Part shown: positions 53,727-63,803 of the stretch, in pieces | Position numbering within the stretch: position 1 is the stretch's first letter | Layout: each line of letters starts with the position of its first letter | Assembly (NCBI RefSeq): GCF_024753285.1 | Contig: NZ_JANUGW010000021.1 | Span: forward strand, 1-64,000 | Source of the DNA: Massilia pinisoli | GTDB taxonomy: Bacteria; Pseudomonadota; Gammaproteobacteria; Burkholderiales; Burkholderiaceae_D | Direction of reading: 5' to 3' | DNA: 64,000 nucleotides | Notes under the pieces: generated by a model | What the model saw: only the letters and a program-made list of their open reading frames with translations | Databases searched by the model: none | Told to the model about the DNA's origin: nothing | Program-made: the position numbers and the translations under genes

Positions 53727-54947
53727 TCAAGCCACCTGCATGAAGCGCTGCGGGTCGACTTGCCATTTCTCCGGCGATTCGTAGCGCACGATCTTGTCAC
53801 CGCCACCGAAGCCCACGCCGCGCGCCAGGTCCACCGTCTCCGGCTTGATATAGGTCTGGCTCTTCGTGCTGTAGAACACGTTGACCTTGGGCGTGAGCAA
53901 GCTCGTTTCGTGCGGTTCCACGACGACGGCGAGACGCCCCGACTCCAGCAGGACGAGCGTCCCGACCGGATAGATGCCGACGCAGCGCATGAATTCCTGC
54001 GTGAGCGCCGGGTTGAAATGGAATTTGCTCCACTCGTACATCTTGCGCAGCGCCTCGGCCGCCGGCATGCCCTTGTGGTAGCAGCGGTCGGCCGTGATGG
54101 CGTCGTACACGTCGACGATCGCGGCCATCTGCGCCAGCTCGCTGATGTCGTGCTCGGCCTGGCGGTCCGGATACCCGGTGCCGTCGCGCCGCTCGTGGTG
54201 GTGCAAGGTGATGTCGAGGGGAATCGCGCCGATCCCCTCGGAACGGCGCAGGATGTCGTAGCCGTCCTTCGGGTGGCGCCGGACGATGTCGAATTCCTCT
54301 TCCGTCAGACGGCCAGGCTTGTTCAGGATGGCGTCGGGCACGAGCGCCTTGCCCGTGTCGTGCAGCAGGCCGCCGATGCCGGCCTGGTACGTGGTCTCGG
54401 CATCCAGCTGGCGCGAACGGCAAAATGCCACCAGCAGCGTGCAGACGCTGACCGAATGCAGGAACGTGTAGTCGTCCTTGTTCTTGATGACGGACAGGCC
54501 CAGCAACGCGGACGCATTGCGCAGGATCGATGCCGTGATGTTCTCGACGACGTGCGACACCTTGTCCAGCTCCACCGCCTTGCCCAGGCGCGCATCCTGC
54601 ATCACCGTCTTGACGAGTCCCGCCGCTTGGCGCCGGATCGACACGGCACGGTCGAATTCCTCGGCCAGCGAGACACGCAGCGGCGTCACTGGCGTGACGG
54701 CCAGCGCGGCCACTTCGGCCTCCGTCGCGGCTGCCGCTTCCGCGATCGTGGGCGCATCGGCCACGTCCAGCCCGCGCGCGCAGTCGATCGTGACGCTGCG
54801 GATGCCGGCGGTGACGATCTTGCGGATCTCGTCCTCGTCGGTGATGACGAAACGGTTGCGGACGAACGGATGTTCCATCCAGCCGCAGTCGAGGTCATGG
54901 ATGAACATCCCGACTCGCAACTGGGAAGAACCGACTTTCTTGAGCAT
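53727..54947 (-). CDS. HD-GYP domain phosphodiesterase
   Basis: The 406-residue protein has an N-terminal DUF3391-like region (about 1-60), a linker, and an HD-GYP domain (about 140-310) with HD at 196-197 and HHHERRDGTGYP near 249-260. These are the metal-binding and GYP motifs of cyclic di-GMP phosphodiesterases. A C-terminal extension of about 90 residues follows. ATG 54947 is chosen over a 66-residue upstream extension that crosses the divergent LysR start. Confidence 0.92.
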   Translation of the reverse strand: MLKKVGSSQLRVGMFIHDLDCGWMEHPFVRNRFVITDEDEIRKIVTAGIRSVTIDCARGLDVADAPTIAEAAAATEAEVAALAVTPVTPLRVSLAEEFDRAVSIRRQAAGLVKTVMQDARLGKAVELDKVSHVVENITASILRNASALLGLSVIKNKDDYTFLHSVSVCTLLVAFCRSRQLDAETTYQAGIGGLLHDTGKALVPDAILNKPGRLTEEEFDIVRRHPKDGYDILRRSEGIGAIPLDITLHHHERRDGTGYPDRQAEHDISELAQMAAIVDVYDAITADRCYHKGMPAAEALRKMYEWSKFHFNPALTQEFMRCVGIYPVGTLVLLESGRLAVVVEPHETSLLTPKVNVFYSTKSQTYIKPETVDLARGVGFGGGDKIVRYESPEKWQVDPQRFMQVA

Positions 54948-55078
54948 GGAAGTGTCCAGGGGTATGTTAATCTCGGCGCCTTTAGGTCGTTCAAGTATAG
55001 CTACTTGATGACAATAAAGTTTCCAATAATAAACATATGGCGGATGTCTGTAGCCATAAAGATACAAATATTTACTAA

Positions 55079-56014
55079 ATGGAACTTCGCCAGCTGCGCT
55101 ATTTCGTCGCCATTGTCGACCACGGCTCGTTGTCGCGCGCTGCACTGGTCCTGCACGTGGCGCAGCCGGCGCTGACGCAGCAATTGCGTCAGCTCGAAGA
55201 GGAACTGGGCGTGCAACTGCTGCACCGCTCTGCCCAGGGCGTTTTGAACACCGACGCCGGCAAGGTGTTCTACGAGCATGCGCAAGCGATCCTCAAGCAA
55301 GTCGCGGATGCGCAGGCCGCCGTCGTGCAGTCGGCCGAACGCCCATCGGGCAGCGTCACGCTCGGTCTGCCGCACAGCATTTCCGATGCCCTTGCATTGC
55401 CGCTACTGACCGCGATCCGCGCGCGCTATCCGGAAATCACGCTGCAGTTGACGGAGGAAATCACGGGCAGCCTGGCCGAGCAGCTGCGCGCCGGCCGCAT
55501 CAACCTGGCCGTGCTGTTCGACGACGGCCAGCTGGGCAGCTTCAGCGCCACCCCGCTCGTCGAGGAAGAGCTGCGCTACGTCTGCCGCGCCGACGCGCCT
55601 GCCGCCGCCGGACGCGACAGCCTGACCTTGCGCGACACCCTGGACACCACGCTGATCCTGCCCGGCTTGCAGCACGGCGTGCGCCCACGCATCGAAAGCA
55701 CGGCGCGCGCCGCGGGCCTGGCCACGCGCGATGTCATCGAGATCAATTCGATCGCGATCCTGAAATCGGCCATCCTGGCCGGCATGGGTGCCACCATCCT
55801 GCCCGTCGCGCCCGTGCAGGCCGAGGTCGAGCGCGGTGCCATGCGGGCACTTGCCATCCGCGATCCGGCCATCGCCCGCACCGTCGTGCTGTGCGCGTCG
55901 CGCAATATCCCGCTGACGAATGCGGCGGCGGCCGTCGGGCGTCTCGTCACGCAGGTGGCGCACGACCTGTGCACGGACGGCCGCTGGGTCGGCGCCCGCG
56001 CGCTCGCCGGGTAA
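55079..56014 (+). CDS. LysR-family transcriptional regulator
   Basis: The 311-residue protein has an N-terminal winged helix-turn-helix (about 1-60: MELRQLRYFVAIVDHGSLSRAALVLHVAQPALTQQ; key SRAA and QPALTQQ) and a periplasmic-binding-like effector domain from about 90. It resembles the Nac/CynR group of nitrogen-related LysR proteins, but the ligand is not predictable. It lies upstream of and codirectional with the IOR gene, 178 bases away, so it could control it. Confidence 0.88.
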   Translation: MELRQLRYFVAIVDHGSLSRAALVLHVAQPALTQQLRQLEEELGVQLLHRSAQGVLNTDAGKVFYEHAQAILKQVADAQAAVVQSAERPSGSVTLGLPHSISDALALPLLTAIRARYPEITLQLTEEITGSLAEQLRAGRINLAVLFDDGQLGSFSATPLVEEELRYVCRADAPAAAGRDSLTLRDTLDTTLILPGLQHGVRPRIESTARAAGLATRDVIEINSIAILKSAILAGMGATILPVAPVQAEVERGAMRALAIRDPAIARTVVLCASRNIPLTNAAAAVGRLVTQVAHDLCTDGRWVGARALAG

Positions 56015-56192
56015 GTCAGGGCCATCATTTTTTCTTATGGCTCCATCCCCAATCCGTATTTCCGTATACGTCAACTTGTCTCTACACTGGGTGTAACAGC
56101 CGCCAAAGCGGCACCGGGACCCGATCCGGCCAGCGCCTACCCGGCGCGCCACCGGCACGGGTCCATCTGAAAACACAAAGTTTGGAGACTCC

Positions 56193-59100
56193 ATGCCTGA
56201 CACCGTCCTGGGCCAGGGCGCATCCGCGTCCCCCCCTGCCACGCCCGCCGTTCCCGCTCCCCTCAAAGACGTCAGCCTCGACGACAAGTACACCGCCACC
56301 TCCGGCAAGATCTTCCTGTCCGGCATCCAGGCCCTCGTGCGCCTGCCGATGATCCAGAAGCTGCGCGACGAGCAGGCCGGCCTGAACACCGCGGGCTTCG
56401 TCTCGGGTTATCGGGGCTCGCCGCTGGGCGGCCTGGACGAGAACCTGTGGAAGGCCAAGGGTCACCTCGAAGCGAAAGCGATCCGGTTCGTGCCGGGCGT
56501 GAACGAGGACCTGGCCGCGACGGCCGTCTGGGGTACGCAGACCGTGGACCTGATCGGCCCCGCGAAATACGATGGCGTGTTCGCGATGTGGTACGCGAAA
56601 GGCCCGGGCGTGGACCGCTGCGGCGACGTCTTCAAGCACATGAACCATGCCGGCACGGCAAAAAACGGCGGCGTGCTGCTCGTCGCGGGCGACGACCACG
56701 GCGCCTATTCGTCCACCTTGCCGCACCAGTCCGACCACATCTTCGCCGCCTGCATGATCCCCGTGCTGTACCCGTCGAACGTGCAGGAATACCTGGACCT
56801 CGGCGTGCACGGCTGGGCGATGTCGCGCTTTTCCGGCCTCGCCGTCGCGTTCAAGGCACTGGCCGACACGGTGGAATCGAGTGCTTCCGTCGATGCCGAT
56901 CCGTTCCGCGTCGACGTCAAAATCCCGCACGATTTCGCCATGCCGGAAGGCGGCCTGAATACGACCCTGTCGTCGATCCCGCTGGGCCAGCAGGCGCGCA
57001 ATCAGGAAGCGCTGATGCAGGACTATAAAATCTACGCGGCCCTCGCGTACGCGCGTGAAAACAAGCTGAATCGCACGACGATCGACAGCCCCGATGCGAA
57101 GCTAGGCATCATCGCGTCCGGCAAATCGTACGTGGACGTGCTCGAAGCGCTGGAAGAACTGGGCATCGACGAAGCGATGGCGGCAAAAGTCGGCCTGCGC
57201 CTGTTCAAGGTCGCGATGATCTGGCCGCTGGAGCCGGAAGGCGTGCGCGAATTCGCGCAGGGCCTGGACGAGATCCTCGTCGTGGAAGAGAAGCGCCAGG
57301 TCGTCGAATACCAGCTCAAGGAACAGCTGTACAACTGGCGCGACGACGTGCGCCCGCGCGTGATCGGCAAGTTCGACGAAAAGGGAGAATGGGTCGCGCC
57401 GCGCGGCGAATGGCTGCTGCCGCCGAAGGCCGATTTCTCCGTCGCACAGGTGGCGCGCGTGATCGCCGGCCGCATCACCCGCCTGAACCTCGACGAACGC
57501 ACGCGCGATCTGATCCGCGCCCGCCTGGCGTTCCTGGAAGCGAAGGACGCCGTGCTGATGAAGGCCGTGACGACGCCGTTCCGTCCCGCGTTCTATTGCT
57601 CCGGCTGCCCGCACAACACGTCGACGAAAGTGCCGGACGGTTCGTTCGCGCTGGCCGGCATCGGCTGCCACGTGATGGCCACGTCGATCTACCCGGAGAT
57701 GAACAAGCTGACGACGCATATGGGCGGCGAAGGCGCGCCGTGGATCGGCCAGGCCGCATTCTCCAACGTGCCGCACGTCTTCCAGAACCTGGGCGACGGC
57801 ACCTATTTCCACTCCGGTTATCTCGCCGTGCGCGCCGCCATCGCGGCCAACGTGAACATCACCTATAAAATCCTGTACAACGACGCCGTCGCGATGACGG
57901 GCGGCCAGCCCGTGGACGGCACGACGTCCGTGCCGCTGATCGCGCGCCAGATGGCGGCGGAAGGCGTCAAGCGCATCGCGCTCGTGACGGAAGACCTGTC
58001 GCGCTATGAAGACCGCTCCGCGCTGCCGGCCGAAGTGACGCTGTACGACCGCAGCAAGATGGACGACGTGCAGCGCGAACTGCGCGAGATCGCCGGCGTG
58101 ACGGTGCTGATCTACGACCAGACCTGCGCGGCCGAAAAGCGCCGCCGCCGTAAAAAGGGCGAATTCCCGGATGTCGCGAAGCGCATGGTGATCAACGAAG
58201 CCGTGTGCGAAGGCTGCGGCGATTGCGGCGTGCAGTCGAATTGCGTGGCTATCCTGCCGAAGGAAACGGAATTCGGCCGCAAGCGCGCCATCGACCAATC
58301 CGCGTGCAACAAGGATTACTCGTGCACGAAGGGCTTCTGCCCCAGCTTCGCCACCGTCGAAGGCGGTGCCCTCAAGAAGAACAAGGCCGGCGCCAGCAAG
58401 AAGGACGGCGACGACGGCTGGGGTCCGCTGCCGACACCCGCGCTGCCGTCGATCGCGGCACCGTACAACATCCTGATCAACGGCATCGGCGGCACCGGTG
58501 TCATCACCGTCGGCGCACTGATGGGCATGGCCGCGCACCTCGAAGGCAAGGGCGCGTCCGTGCTGGACATGACGGGCATGAGCCAGAAAAACGGCTCCGT
58601 CACGTCGCACGTGAAGATCGCCGAGACGCCGGAGCGCCTGCGCGCCCAGCGCATCGCCACCGGCGAGGCCGACCTCGTGCTGGGCTGCGACATGCTGACG
58701 GCGGGCGCGGCCGACGCCATCTCGAAGATGCGTCCGGGCCGCACGATGGTCGTCGTCAACCTGCACGAGCAGCCGACCGGCACCTTTGCCCAGCAGCGCG
58801 ACTGGGAATTCCCCGCCGCCCAGGTACGCTCGCTGATCGTGGAAGCCGTCGGTGGAGAGTCGGGCGCCGACTTCCTCGACGCGACGAAGCTGGCGACGGC
58901 TCTGATGGGCGACTCGATCGCCGCCAACCTGTTCATGCTGGGCTATGCATGGCAGAAGGGCCTCGTGCCGCTGTCGGAAGCGTCGCTGCTGCGCGCCATC
59001 GAATTGAATGGCGTGGCCGTCGCATCCAACCAGCGCAGCTTCCTGTGGGGCCGCCGAGCCGCCGTCGACTTCAAGCGCGTCGAACAAGTGGCGACGCCGG

Positions 59101-59768
59101 CGCAGCCGGTGGTGCTGCAAATGCCGCAGAGCCTCGACAGCGTGATCAGGAAGCGCGTCGACTTCCTGACCGGTTACCAGGACGCGGCCTACGCGGCGCA
59201 GTATGAAGCGCTGGTCGCCCGCGTGCGCGAGCGCGAGGCGGCGCTCGGCCTCGGCAACAAGCTCGCCATGGCCGTCGCGAAGTCGTACGCCAAGCTGCTG
59301 GCCTACAAGGACGAATACGAGGTGGCGCGCCTGTACACGGACGGCCGGTTCGTGGAGCAGCTGCAAAGCCAGTTCGAAGGCACGTTCAGCGTGAAATTCA
59401 ACCTGGCGCCGCCGCTGTTCGCGAAGAAGGACGCCAAGGGCCACCTCGTGAAAGCGGAATTCGGATCGTGGATGTGGAGCGCGTTCAAGCTGCTGGCCAA
59501 GCTGAAAGGCCTGCGCGGCACCGCGTTCGACGTGTTCGGCTACACGGCAGAGCGCAAGATGGAGCGCGCCCTCATCGCCGAATACCGTGACATGATCGAG
59601 GCGCAGCTGGCGTCGCTGGATGCGGCGAATCACGCCGTGGCCGTCGAGCTGGCGGCGCTGCCGGAGCAGATCCGCGGCTTCGGGCACGTCAAGGAAAAGG
59701 CCGTGGCCGAGTACCGAGTGCGCAAGCAGGAGCTGCTGTCCGGCAGCGTAAAAAAACGCGCCGCCTGA
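56193..59768 (+). CDS. Indolepyruvate ferredoxin oxidoreductase, fused alpha-beta form
   Basis: This 1191-residue enzyme oxidises aryl- or branched 2-oxoacids to acyl-CoA, passing electrons to ferredoxin, in amino acid breakdown. It has an N-terminal pyrimidine-binding half, a thiamine diphosphate domain (about 450-640; CPHNTSTKVPDGS, GDGTYFHSGYLAVRA), an iron-sulfur segment CEGCGDCG...NC...CNKDYSC..GFC near 675-710, and a C-terminal gamma-like domain with GIGGTGVITVGALMG. In archaea the alpha and beta subunits are separate; bacterial fused forms of this length are known. icmF follows and a LysR gene precedes. Confidence 0.93.
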   Translation: MPDTVLGQGASASPPATPAVPAPLKDVSLDDKYTATSGKIFLSGIQALVRLPMIQKLRDEQAGLNTAGFVSGYRGSPLGGLDENLWKAKGHLEAKAIRFVPGVNEDLAATAVWGTQTVDLIGPAKYDGVFAMWYAKGPGVDRCGDVFKHMNHAGTAKNGGVLLVAGDDHGAYSSTLPHQSDHIFAACMIPVLYPSNVQEYLDLGVHGWAMSRFSGLAVAFKALADTVESSASVDADPFRVDVKIPHDFAMPEGGLNTTLSSIPLGQQARNQEALMQDYKIYAALAYARENKLNRTTIDSPDAKLGIIASGKSYVDVLEALEELGIDEAMAAKVGLRLFKVAMIWPLEPEGVREFAQGLDEILVVEEKRQVVEYQLKEQLYNWRDDVRPRVIGKFDEKGEWVAPRGEWLLPPKADFSVAQVARVIAGRITRLNLDERTRDLIRARLAFLEAKDAVLMKAVTTPFRPAFYCSGCPHNTSTKVPDGSFALAGIGCHVMATSIYPEMNKLTTHMGGEGAPWIGQAAFSNVPHVFQNLGDGTYFHSGYLAVRAAIAANVNITYKILYNDAVAMTGGQPVDGTTSVPLIARQMAAEGVKRIALVTEDLSRYEDRSALPAEVTLYDRSKMDDVQRELREIAGVTVLIYDQTCAAEKRRRRKKGEFPDVAKRMVINEAVCEGCGDCGVQSNCVAILPKETEFGRKRAIDQSACNKDYSCTKGFCPSFATVEGGALKKNKAGASKKDGDDGWGPLPTPALPSIAAPYNILINGIGGTGVITVGALMGMAAHLEGKGASVLDMTGMSQKNGSVTSHVKIAETPERLRAQRIATGEADLVLGCDMLTAGAADAISKMRPGRTMVVVNLHEQPTGTFAQQRDWEFPAAQVRSLIVEAVGGESGADFLDATKLATALMGDSIAANLFMLGYAWQKGLVPLSEASLLRAIELNGVAVASNQRSFLWGRRAAVDFKRVEQVATPAQPVVLQMPQSLDSVIRKRVDFLTGYQDAAYAAQYEALVARVREREAALGLGNKLAMAVAKSYAKLLAYKDEYEVARLYTDGRFVEQLQSQFEGTFSVKFNLAPPLFAKKDAKGHLVKAEFGSWMWSAFKLLAKLKGLRGTAFDVFGYTAERKMERALIAEYRDMIEAQLASLDAANHAVAVELAALPEQIRGFGHVKEKAVAEYRVRKQELLSGSVKKRAA

Positions 59769-59794
59769 TCGACGCCGGTTGAACGCGTGGACCG

Positions 59795-59872
59795 CCGTAG
59801 GGTGGGCTCCCCGAGCCCACCATGCGTTTCGCTACGCCGGCATTTGGTGGGCACAGGGTGCCTACCCTACGG
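59795..59872. repeat. Nested inverted-repeat element (REP-like)
   Basis: A 78-base element is bounded by CCGTAGGGT (59795-59803) and ACCCTACGG (59864-59872). Inside are two hairpins: GGTGGGCT-CCCCG-AGCCCACC (59801-59821) and GGTGGGCAC-AGG-GTGCCTACC with one G-T pair (about 59847-59867). The layout of paired hairpins of the GTAGGGTGGGC type is that of dispersed intergenic repeats in many proteobacteria. It lies between the IOR gene and icmF, and no transposase is present. Confidence 0.7.
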
Positions 59873-59966
59873 CATCGACACAATCCCGATCACATTCTTG
59901 ACGTTTACGTTAACGTCATATACCGTACAAAGAACCCCGGTTCGCTTCCGTTTTCCAAGGAACCCC

Positions 59967-62900
59967 ATGAACGACATCACGCCCGCCGCCAAGCTCGACC
60001 TGCCGGAGCACGCCAAACTGTCCAACAAAGTCCGCTTCGTCACAGCCGCCTCGCTGTTCGACGGCCACGACGCCTCGATCAACATCATGCGCCGCATCCT
60101 GCAGACGAACGGCGCCGAAGTCGTGCACCTGGGCCATAACCGCTCGGTCGACGAGGTCGTCACCGCGGCGCTCGCCGAGGACGTGCAGGGCATCGCCATC
60201 TCCAGCTACCAGGGCGGCCACGTCGAATACTTCAAGTACATGATCGACCTGCTGCGCCAGCGCGGCGGCGCCCACATCAAAGTGTTCGGCGGCGGCGGCG
60301 GCGTCATCGTCCCGCACGAGATCGAAGAACTGCATGCATATGGCGTCACGCGCATCTTCTCGCCGGAAGACGGCCAGCGCATGGGCCTCGTCGGCATGAT
60401 CCGCTCGATGCTGGAAGCGTGCGACGTCGACCTGTCGCCGTACGCGCCCACGACGCTCGAGCCGCTGCAGACGGGATCGATCGAGCAGCGCCACCGCCCG
60501 CTCGCGCAGCTGATCACGGCGCTGGAGAACGGCAAAGCCGAGGCCAGCCTGCGCAAGCGCATCATGGACACGGCGGAAGGGCTGAAGGTCCCGGTGCTGG
60601 GCATCACGGGCACGGGCGGTGCCGGCAAGTCGTCGCTGACGGATGAACTGATCCGCCGCATCCGCCTCGACCAGGGCGACCGCCTGAACATCGCCGTGAT
60701 TTCCATCGATCCGTCGCGCCGCAAATCCGGCGGTGCTTTGCTCGGCGACCGCATCCGCATGAACGCGATCAACCCCTGGAACGGGCAGGCGCGCGTGTTC
60801 ATGCGCTCGCTGGCCACGCGCGAAGCGGGTTCGGAGATCTCGCAGGCGCTGCCCGACGTGATCGCAGCGTGCAAGGTTGCGGGCTTCGACCTCGTCATCG
60901 TCGAGACGTCGGGCATCGGCCAGGGCGACGCCGCGATCGTGCCGCACGTGGACGTGTCGATGTACGTGATGACGCCGGAATTCGGCGCCGCGTCGCAGCT
61001 CGAGAAGATCGACATGCTGGACTTCGCCGACTTCATCGCCATCAACAAATTCGACCGCAAGGGCGCGCAGGACGCGCTGCGCGACGTGGCGAAGCAAGTC
61101 CAGCGCAACAAGGAATTGTGGAGCAAGTCGCCGGACGAGATGCCCGTCTACGGCACGCAGGCGTCGCGCTTCAACGACGACGGCGTGACGGCGCTGTACC
61201 TCGGCCTGCTGCCGGCGCTGGCCGAATTCGGCCTGCAGACCGAGACGCCCAAGCTGCCAAAGCCCGCCGCCAAATACTCGAGCGGCAAGAACGTGATCGT
61301 GCCGCCTGCCCGTAATCGCTACCTCGCCGAGATCGCGGACACCGTGCGCGGCTACCACCGCAACGTCGGCAAGCAAGTCAAACTTGCGCGCGAGCGCCAG
61401 CAGTTGACGGAAACGAAGCGCATGCTGGCGGCCGCCAACCGTGAAGTCGTCCTCGACGATTTGATCACGGAACGCGACAACGCGATGGCAGGCGAGGCGA
61501 AAACGCTGCTCGCAGCGTGGCCGCAGCTGCAGGAGACTTATGCGGGCGACGAGCACGTGGTCAAAATCCGCGACAAGGAAATCCGCACGAATCTCACGTA
61601 CACGACGCTCTCGGGTAACAAGGTGCGCAAGGTTGCCCTGCCCCGTTTCGAGGATCACGGCGAGATCCTGCGCTTCCTGATGCTGGAAAACGTGCCGGGC
61701 GCCTTCCCGTACACGGCCGGCGTATTCCCGTTCAAGCGCGAAGGCGAAGACCCGACCCGCATGTTCGCCGGCGAAGGCGACGCGTTCCGCACGAACCGTC
61801 GCTTCAAGCTGGTGTCGCAAGGCATGGACGCGAAGCGCCTGTCGACGGCGTTCGACTCCGTCACCCTGTACGGCGCCGACCCGGCGCTGCGGCCCGACAT
61901 CTACGGCAAGGTAGGCAACTCCGGCGTGTCGATCGCCACGTTGGACGACATGAAAGTGCTGTACGACGGCTTCGACCTGTGCAGCCCGAACACGTCCGTG
62001 TCGATGACGATCAACGGCCCGGCGCCCACGATCCTCGCGATGTTCATGAATACGGCGATCGACCAGCAGATGGACCGGTTCGAACGCGAGAATGGACGCA
62101 AACCCGCGGCCGACGAAATGGAAAAGATCCGCGCCTGGGTGCTCGCGAACGTGCGCGGGACCGTGCAGGCCGACATCCTGAAGGAAGACCAGGGCCAGAA
62201 CACGTGCATCTTCTCGACGGAGTTTTCGCTGAAGGTGATGGGCGACATCCAGGAATACTTCGTCCAGAACCAGGTGCGCAATTTCTACTCCGTGTCGATC
62301 TCCGGCTACCACATCGCGGAAGCGGGCGCGAACCCGATCTCGCAGCTGGCGTTCACCTTGTCGAACGGTTTTACCTTCGTCGAGGCGTATCTGGCCCGCG
62401 GCATGCACATCGACGATTTCGCGCCGAACCTGTCGTTCTTCTTCAGTAACGGCATGGACCCGGAATACACGGTGCTGGGCCGCGTGGCGCGCCGCATCTG
62501 GGCCGTCGCCATGCGCGACAAGTACGGTGCGAACGACCGCTCGCAAAAGCTGAAGTACCACATCCAGACGTCGGGCCGCTCGCTGCACGCGCAGGAGATC
62601 GACTTCAACGACATCCGCACGACCTTGCAGGCACTGATCGCGATCTACGACAACTGCAACTCGCTGCACACGAATGCCTACGACGAGGCGATCACGACGC
62701 CGACCGACGAATCCGTGCGGCGCGCGCTCGCGATCCAGCTGATCATCAACCGCGAATGGGGCTTGGCCAAGAACGAGAACCCGAACCAGGGCTCGTTCAT
62801 CCTCGAGGAATTGACCGACCTCGTCGAGGAAGCCGTGCTGCAGGAATTCGAGCGCATCGCCGAGCGCGGCGGCGTGCTCGGTGCGATGGAGACGGGCTAC

Positions 62901-63254
62901 CAGCGCGGCAAGATCCAGGAAGAGTCGATGCTGTACGAGCACCGCAAGCACGACGGCAGCCTCCCGATCGTCGGCGTCAACACGTTCCGCAATCCGAAGG
63001 GTGCCGCGGCGCCGGCGACGATCGAGCTCGCACGCTCCACCGACGACGAAAAACAGTCGCAACTGACGCGCCTGGACGACTTCCACCGGCGCCACGCGAA
63101 CGAGGCACCGGCCGCGCTGGCGGCACTGCAGCAGGCCGCCATCGACAACGAGAACGTGTTTGCTCGGCTGATGGATGCCGTGCGCGTATGTTCGTTGGGT
63201 CAGATCACGACGGCGCTGTTCGAGGTCGGCGGGCAGTATCGCCGCAATATGTAA
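59967..63254 (+). CDS. icmF: Fused isobutyryl-CoA mutase IcmF
   Basis: IcmF interconverts isobutyryl-CoA and n-butyryl-CoA using adenosylcobalamin, with an internal G-protein chaperone. The 1095-residue product has, in order, a cobalamin-binding domain (about 20-155; D32-G-H34-D, with His34 as the lower ligand), a MeaI-type GTPase with GITGTGGAGKSS (212-223) and NKFDRKGA, then the mutase domain. Start ATG 59967 has AAGG upstream; a start at 59787 would place 60 residues over the repeat element. With the IOR upstream it suggests breakdown of branched or aromatic amino acids. Confidence 0.95.
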   Translation: MNDITPAAKLDLPEHAKLSNKVRFVTAASLFDGHDASINIMRRILQTNGAEVVHLGHNRSVDEVVTAALAEDVQGIAISSYQGGHVEYFKYMIDLLRQRGGAHIKVFGGGGGVIVPHEIEELHAYGVTRIFSPEDGQRMGLVGMIRSMLEACDVDLSPYAPTTLEPLQTGSIEQRHRPLAQLITALENGKAEASLRKRIMDTAEGLKVPVLGITGTGGAGKSSLTDELIRRIRLDQGDRLNIAVISIDPSRRKSGGALLGDRIRMNAINPWNGQARVFMRSLATREAGSEISQALPDVIAACKVAGFDLVIVETSGIGQGDAAIVPHVDVSMYVMTPEFGAASQLEKIDMLDFADFIAINKFDRKGAQDALRDVAKQVQRNKELWSKSPDEMPVYGTQASRFNDDGVTALYLGLLPALAEFGLQTETPKLPKPAAKYSSGKNVIVPPARNRYLAEIADTVRGYHRNVGKQVKLARERQQLTETKRMLAAANREVVLDDLITERDNAMAGEAKTLLAAWPQLQETYAGDEHVVKIRDKEIRTNLTYTTLSGNKVRKVALPRFEDHGEILRFLMLENVPGAFPYTAGVFPFKREGEDPTRMFAGEGDAFRTNRRFKLVSQGMDAKRLSTAFDSVTLYGADPALRPDIYGKVGNSGVSIATLDDMKVLYDGFDLCSPNTSVSMTINGPAPTILAMFMNTAIDQQMDRFERENGRKPAADEMEKIRAWVLANVRGTVQADILKEDQGQNTCIFSTEFSLKVMGDIQEYFVQNQVRNFYSVSISGYHIAEAGANPISQLAFTLSNGFTFVEAYLARGMHIDDFAPNLSFFFSNGMDPEYTVLGRVARRIWAVAMRDKYGANDRSQKLKYHIQTSGRSLHAQEIDFNDIRTTLQALIAIYDNCNSLHTNAYDEAITTPTDESVRRALAIQLIINREWGLAKNENPNQGSFILEELTDLVEEAVLQEFERIAERGGVLGAMETGYQRGKIQEESMLYEHRKHDGSLPIVGVNTFRNPKGAAAPATIELARSTDDEKQSQLTRLDDFHRRHANEAPAALAALQQAAIDNENVFARLMDAVRVCSLGQITTALFEVGGQYRRNM

Positions 63255-63305
63255 AGCGGGCGACGCAGTAGAATCGGGGTCAGAGCAGCTTCCACGGAGC
63301 CATCC

Positions 63306-63626
63306 ATGCCGATCCAGCCCCAGCAACTCGCCGAACTCATGCGCGAAGTCGAACAGGAAGACCAGATCGACTTCGCGGACCTCCCCTTCCCCGAGGACGA
63401 CCTGCGCGAACTGGTCGCCAATCATCTGTGCGAGATGGCCGCCTCGATGGACAACTTCAGCACCGAAGACCGGCTGATGACCTTGCTGGCCGTTTCGGCC
63501 AAGCTCGTGCTCGAAAATCTGGTGCTGCACGTGCAATTGTTACGTCGCCATGGCTTGCCCGTCGGGGACAACGTGGAAGCCTTGCTGAGCCGCCTGCGCA
63601 ACGGCGGCGACGGGCCGGGAAAGTAA
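63306..63626 (+). CDS. Conserved-looking hypothetical protein
   Basis: The 106-residue soluble protein is acidic and mostly helical, with MREVEQEDQIDFADLPFPEDDLRELVANHLCE near the N-terminus (key residues EQEDQIDF and EDDLREL). I see no known motif. It follows icmF by 51 bases. Coding seems likely from codon use. Confidence 0.65.
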   Translation: MPIQPQQLAELMREVEQEDQIDFADLPFPEDDLRELVANHLCEMAASMDNFSTEDRLMTLLAVSAKLVLENLVLHVQLLRRHGLPVGDNVEALLSRLRNGGDGPGK

Positions 63627-63730
63627 TATGGTCGTCATATTCCCGGCACATCGCACCAGAAGCGGTGGAATTGCCCTACTTTGGTGGGGGGATTTGCAAC
63701 ATGGCGCCCAACTTCTGCGACGTTCTTACT

Positions 63731-63761
63731 ATTCCTTCAGGTATTATTGTTGAAGAGGAAT
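63731..63761. promoter_or_regulatory. Inverted repeat upstream of prsT
   Basis: ATTCCTTCA (63731-63739) and TGAAGAGGAAT (63751-63761) are inverted arms with a two-base bulge around an 11-base centre. They lie 43-73 bases upstream of the ATG at 63804. It may be an operator or a leader hairpin. The rest of 63627-63803 shows nothing I can support. Confidence 0.35.
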
Positions 63762-63803
63762 CTGCACGACAATGCTGCTCCAAACTTATCTTGAGGAATC
63801 CAG

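Noticed and set aside
59916..63536. A 1206-codon open frame on the minus strand opposite icmF
   Set aside because: It is a shadow of the high-GC codon use of icmF. The plus strand has complete mutase motifs, and the minus frame gives a low-complexity Arg/Asp/Val/His-rich product with no domain.
63681..63697. Possible sigma-54 promoter before prsT (TTGGTGGGGGGATTTGC)
   Set aside because: The GG to GC spacing is 11 bases and not 10, and the TGGCA word is missing. The case is too weak to list as a promoter.
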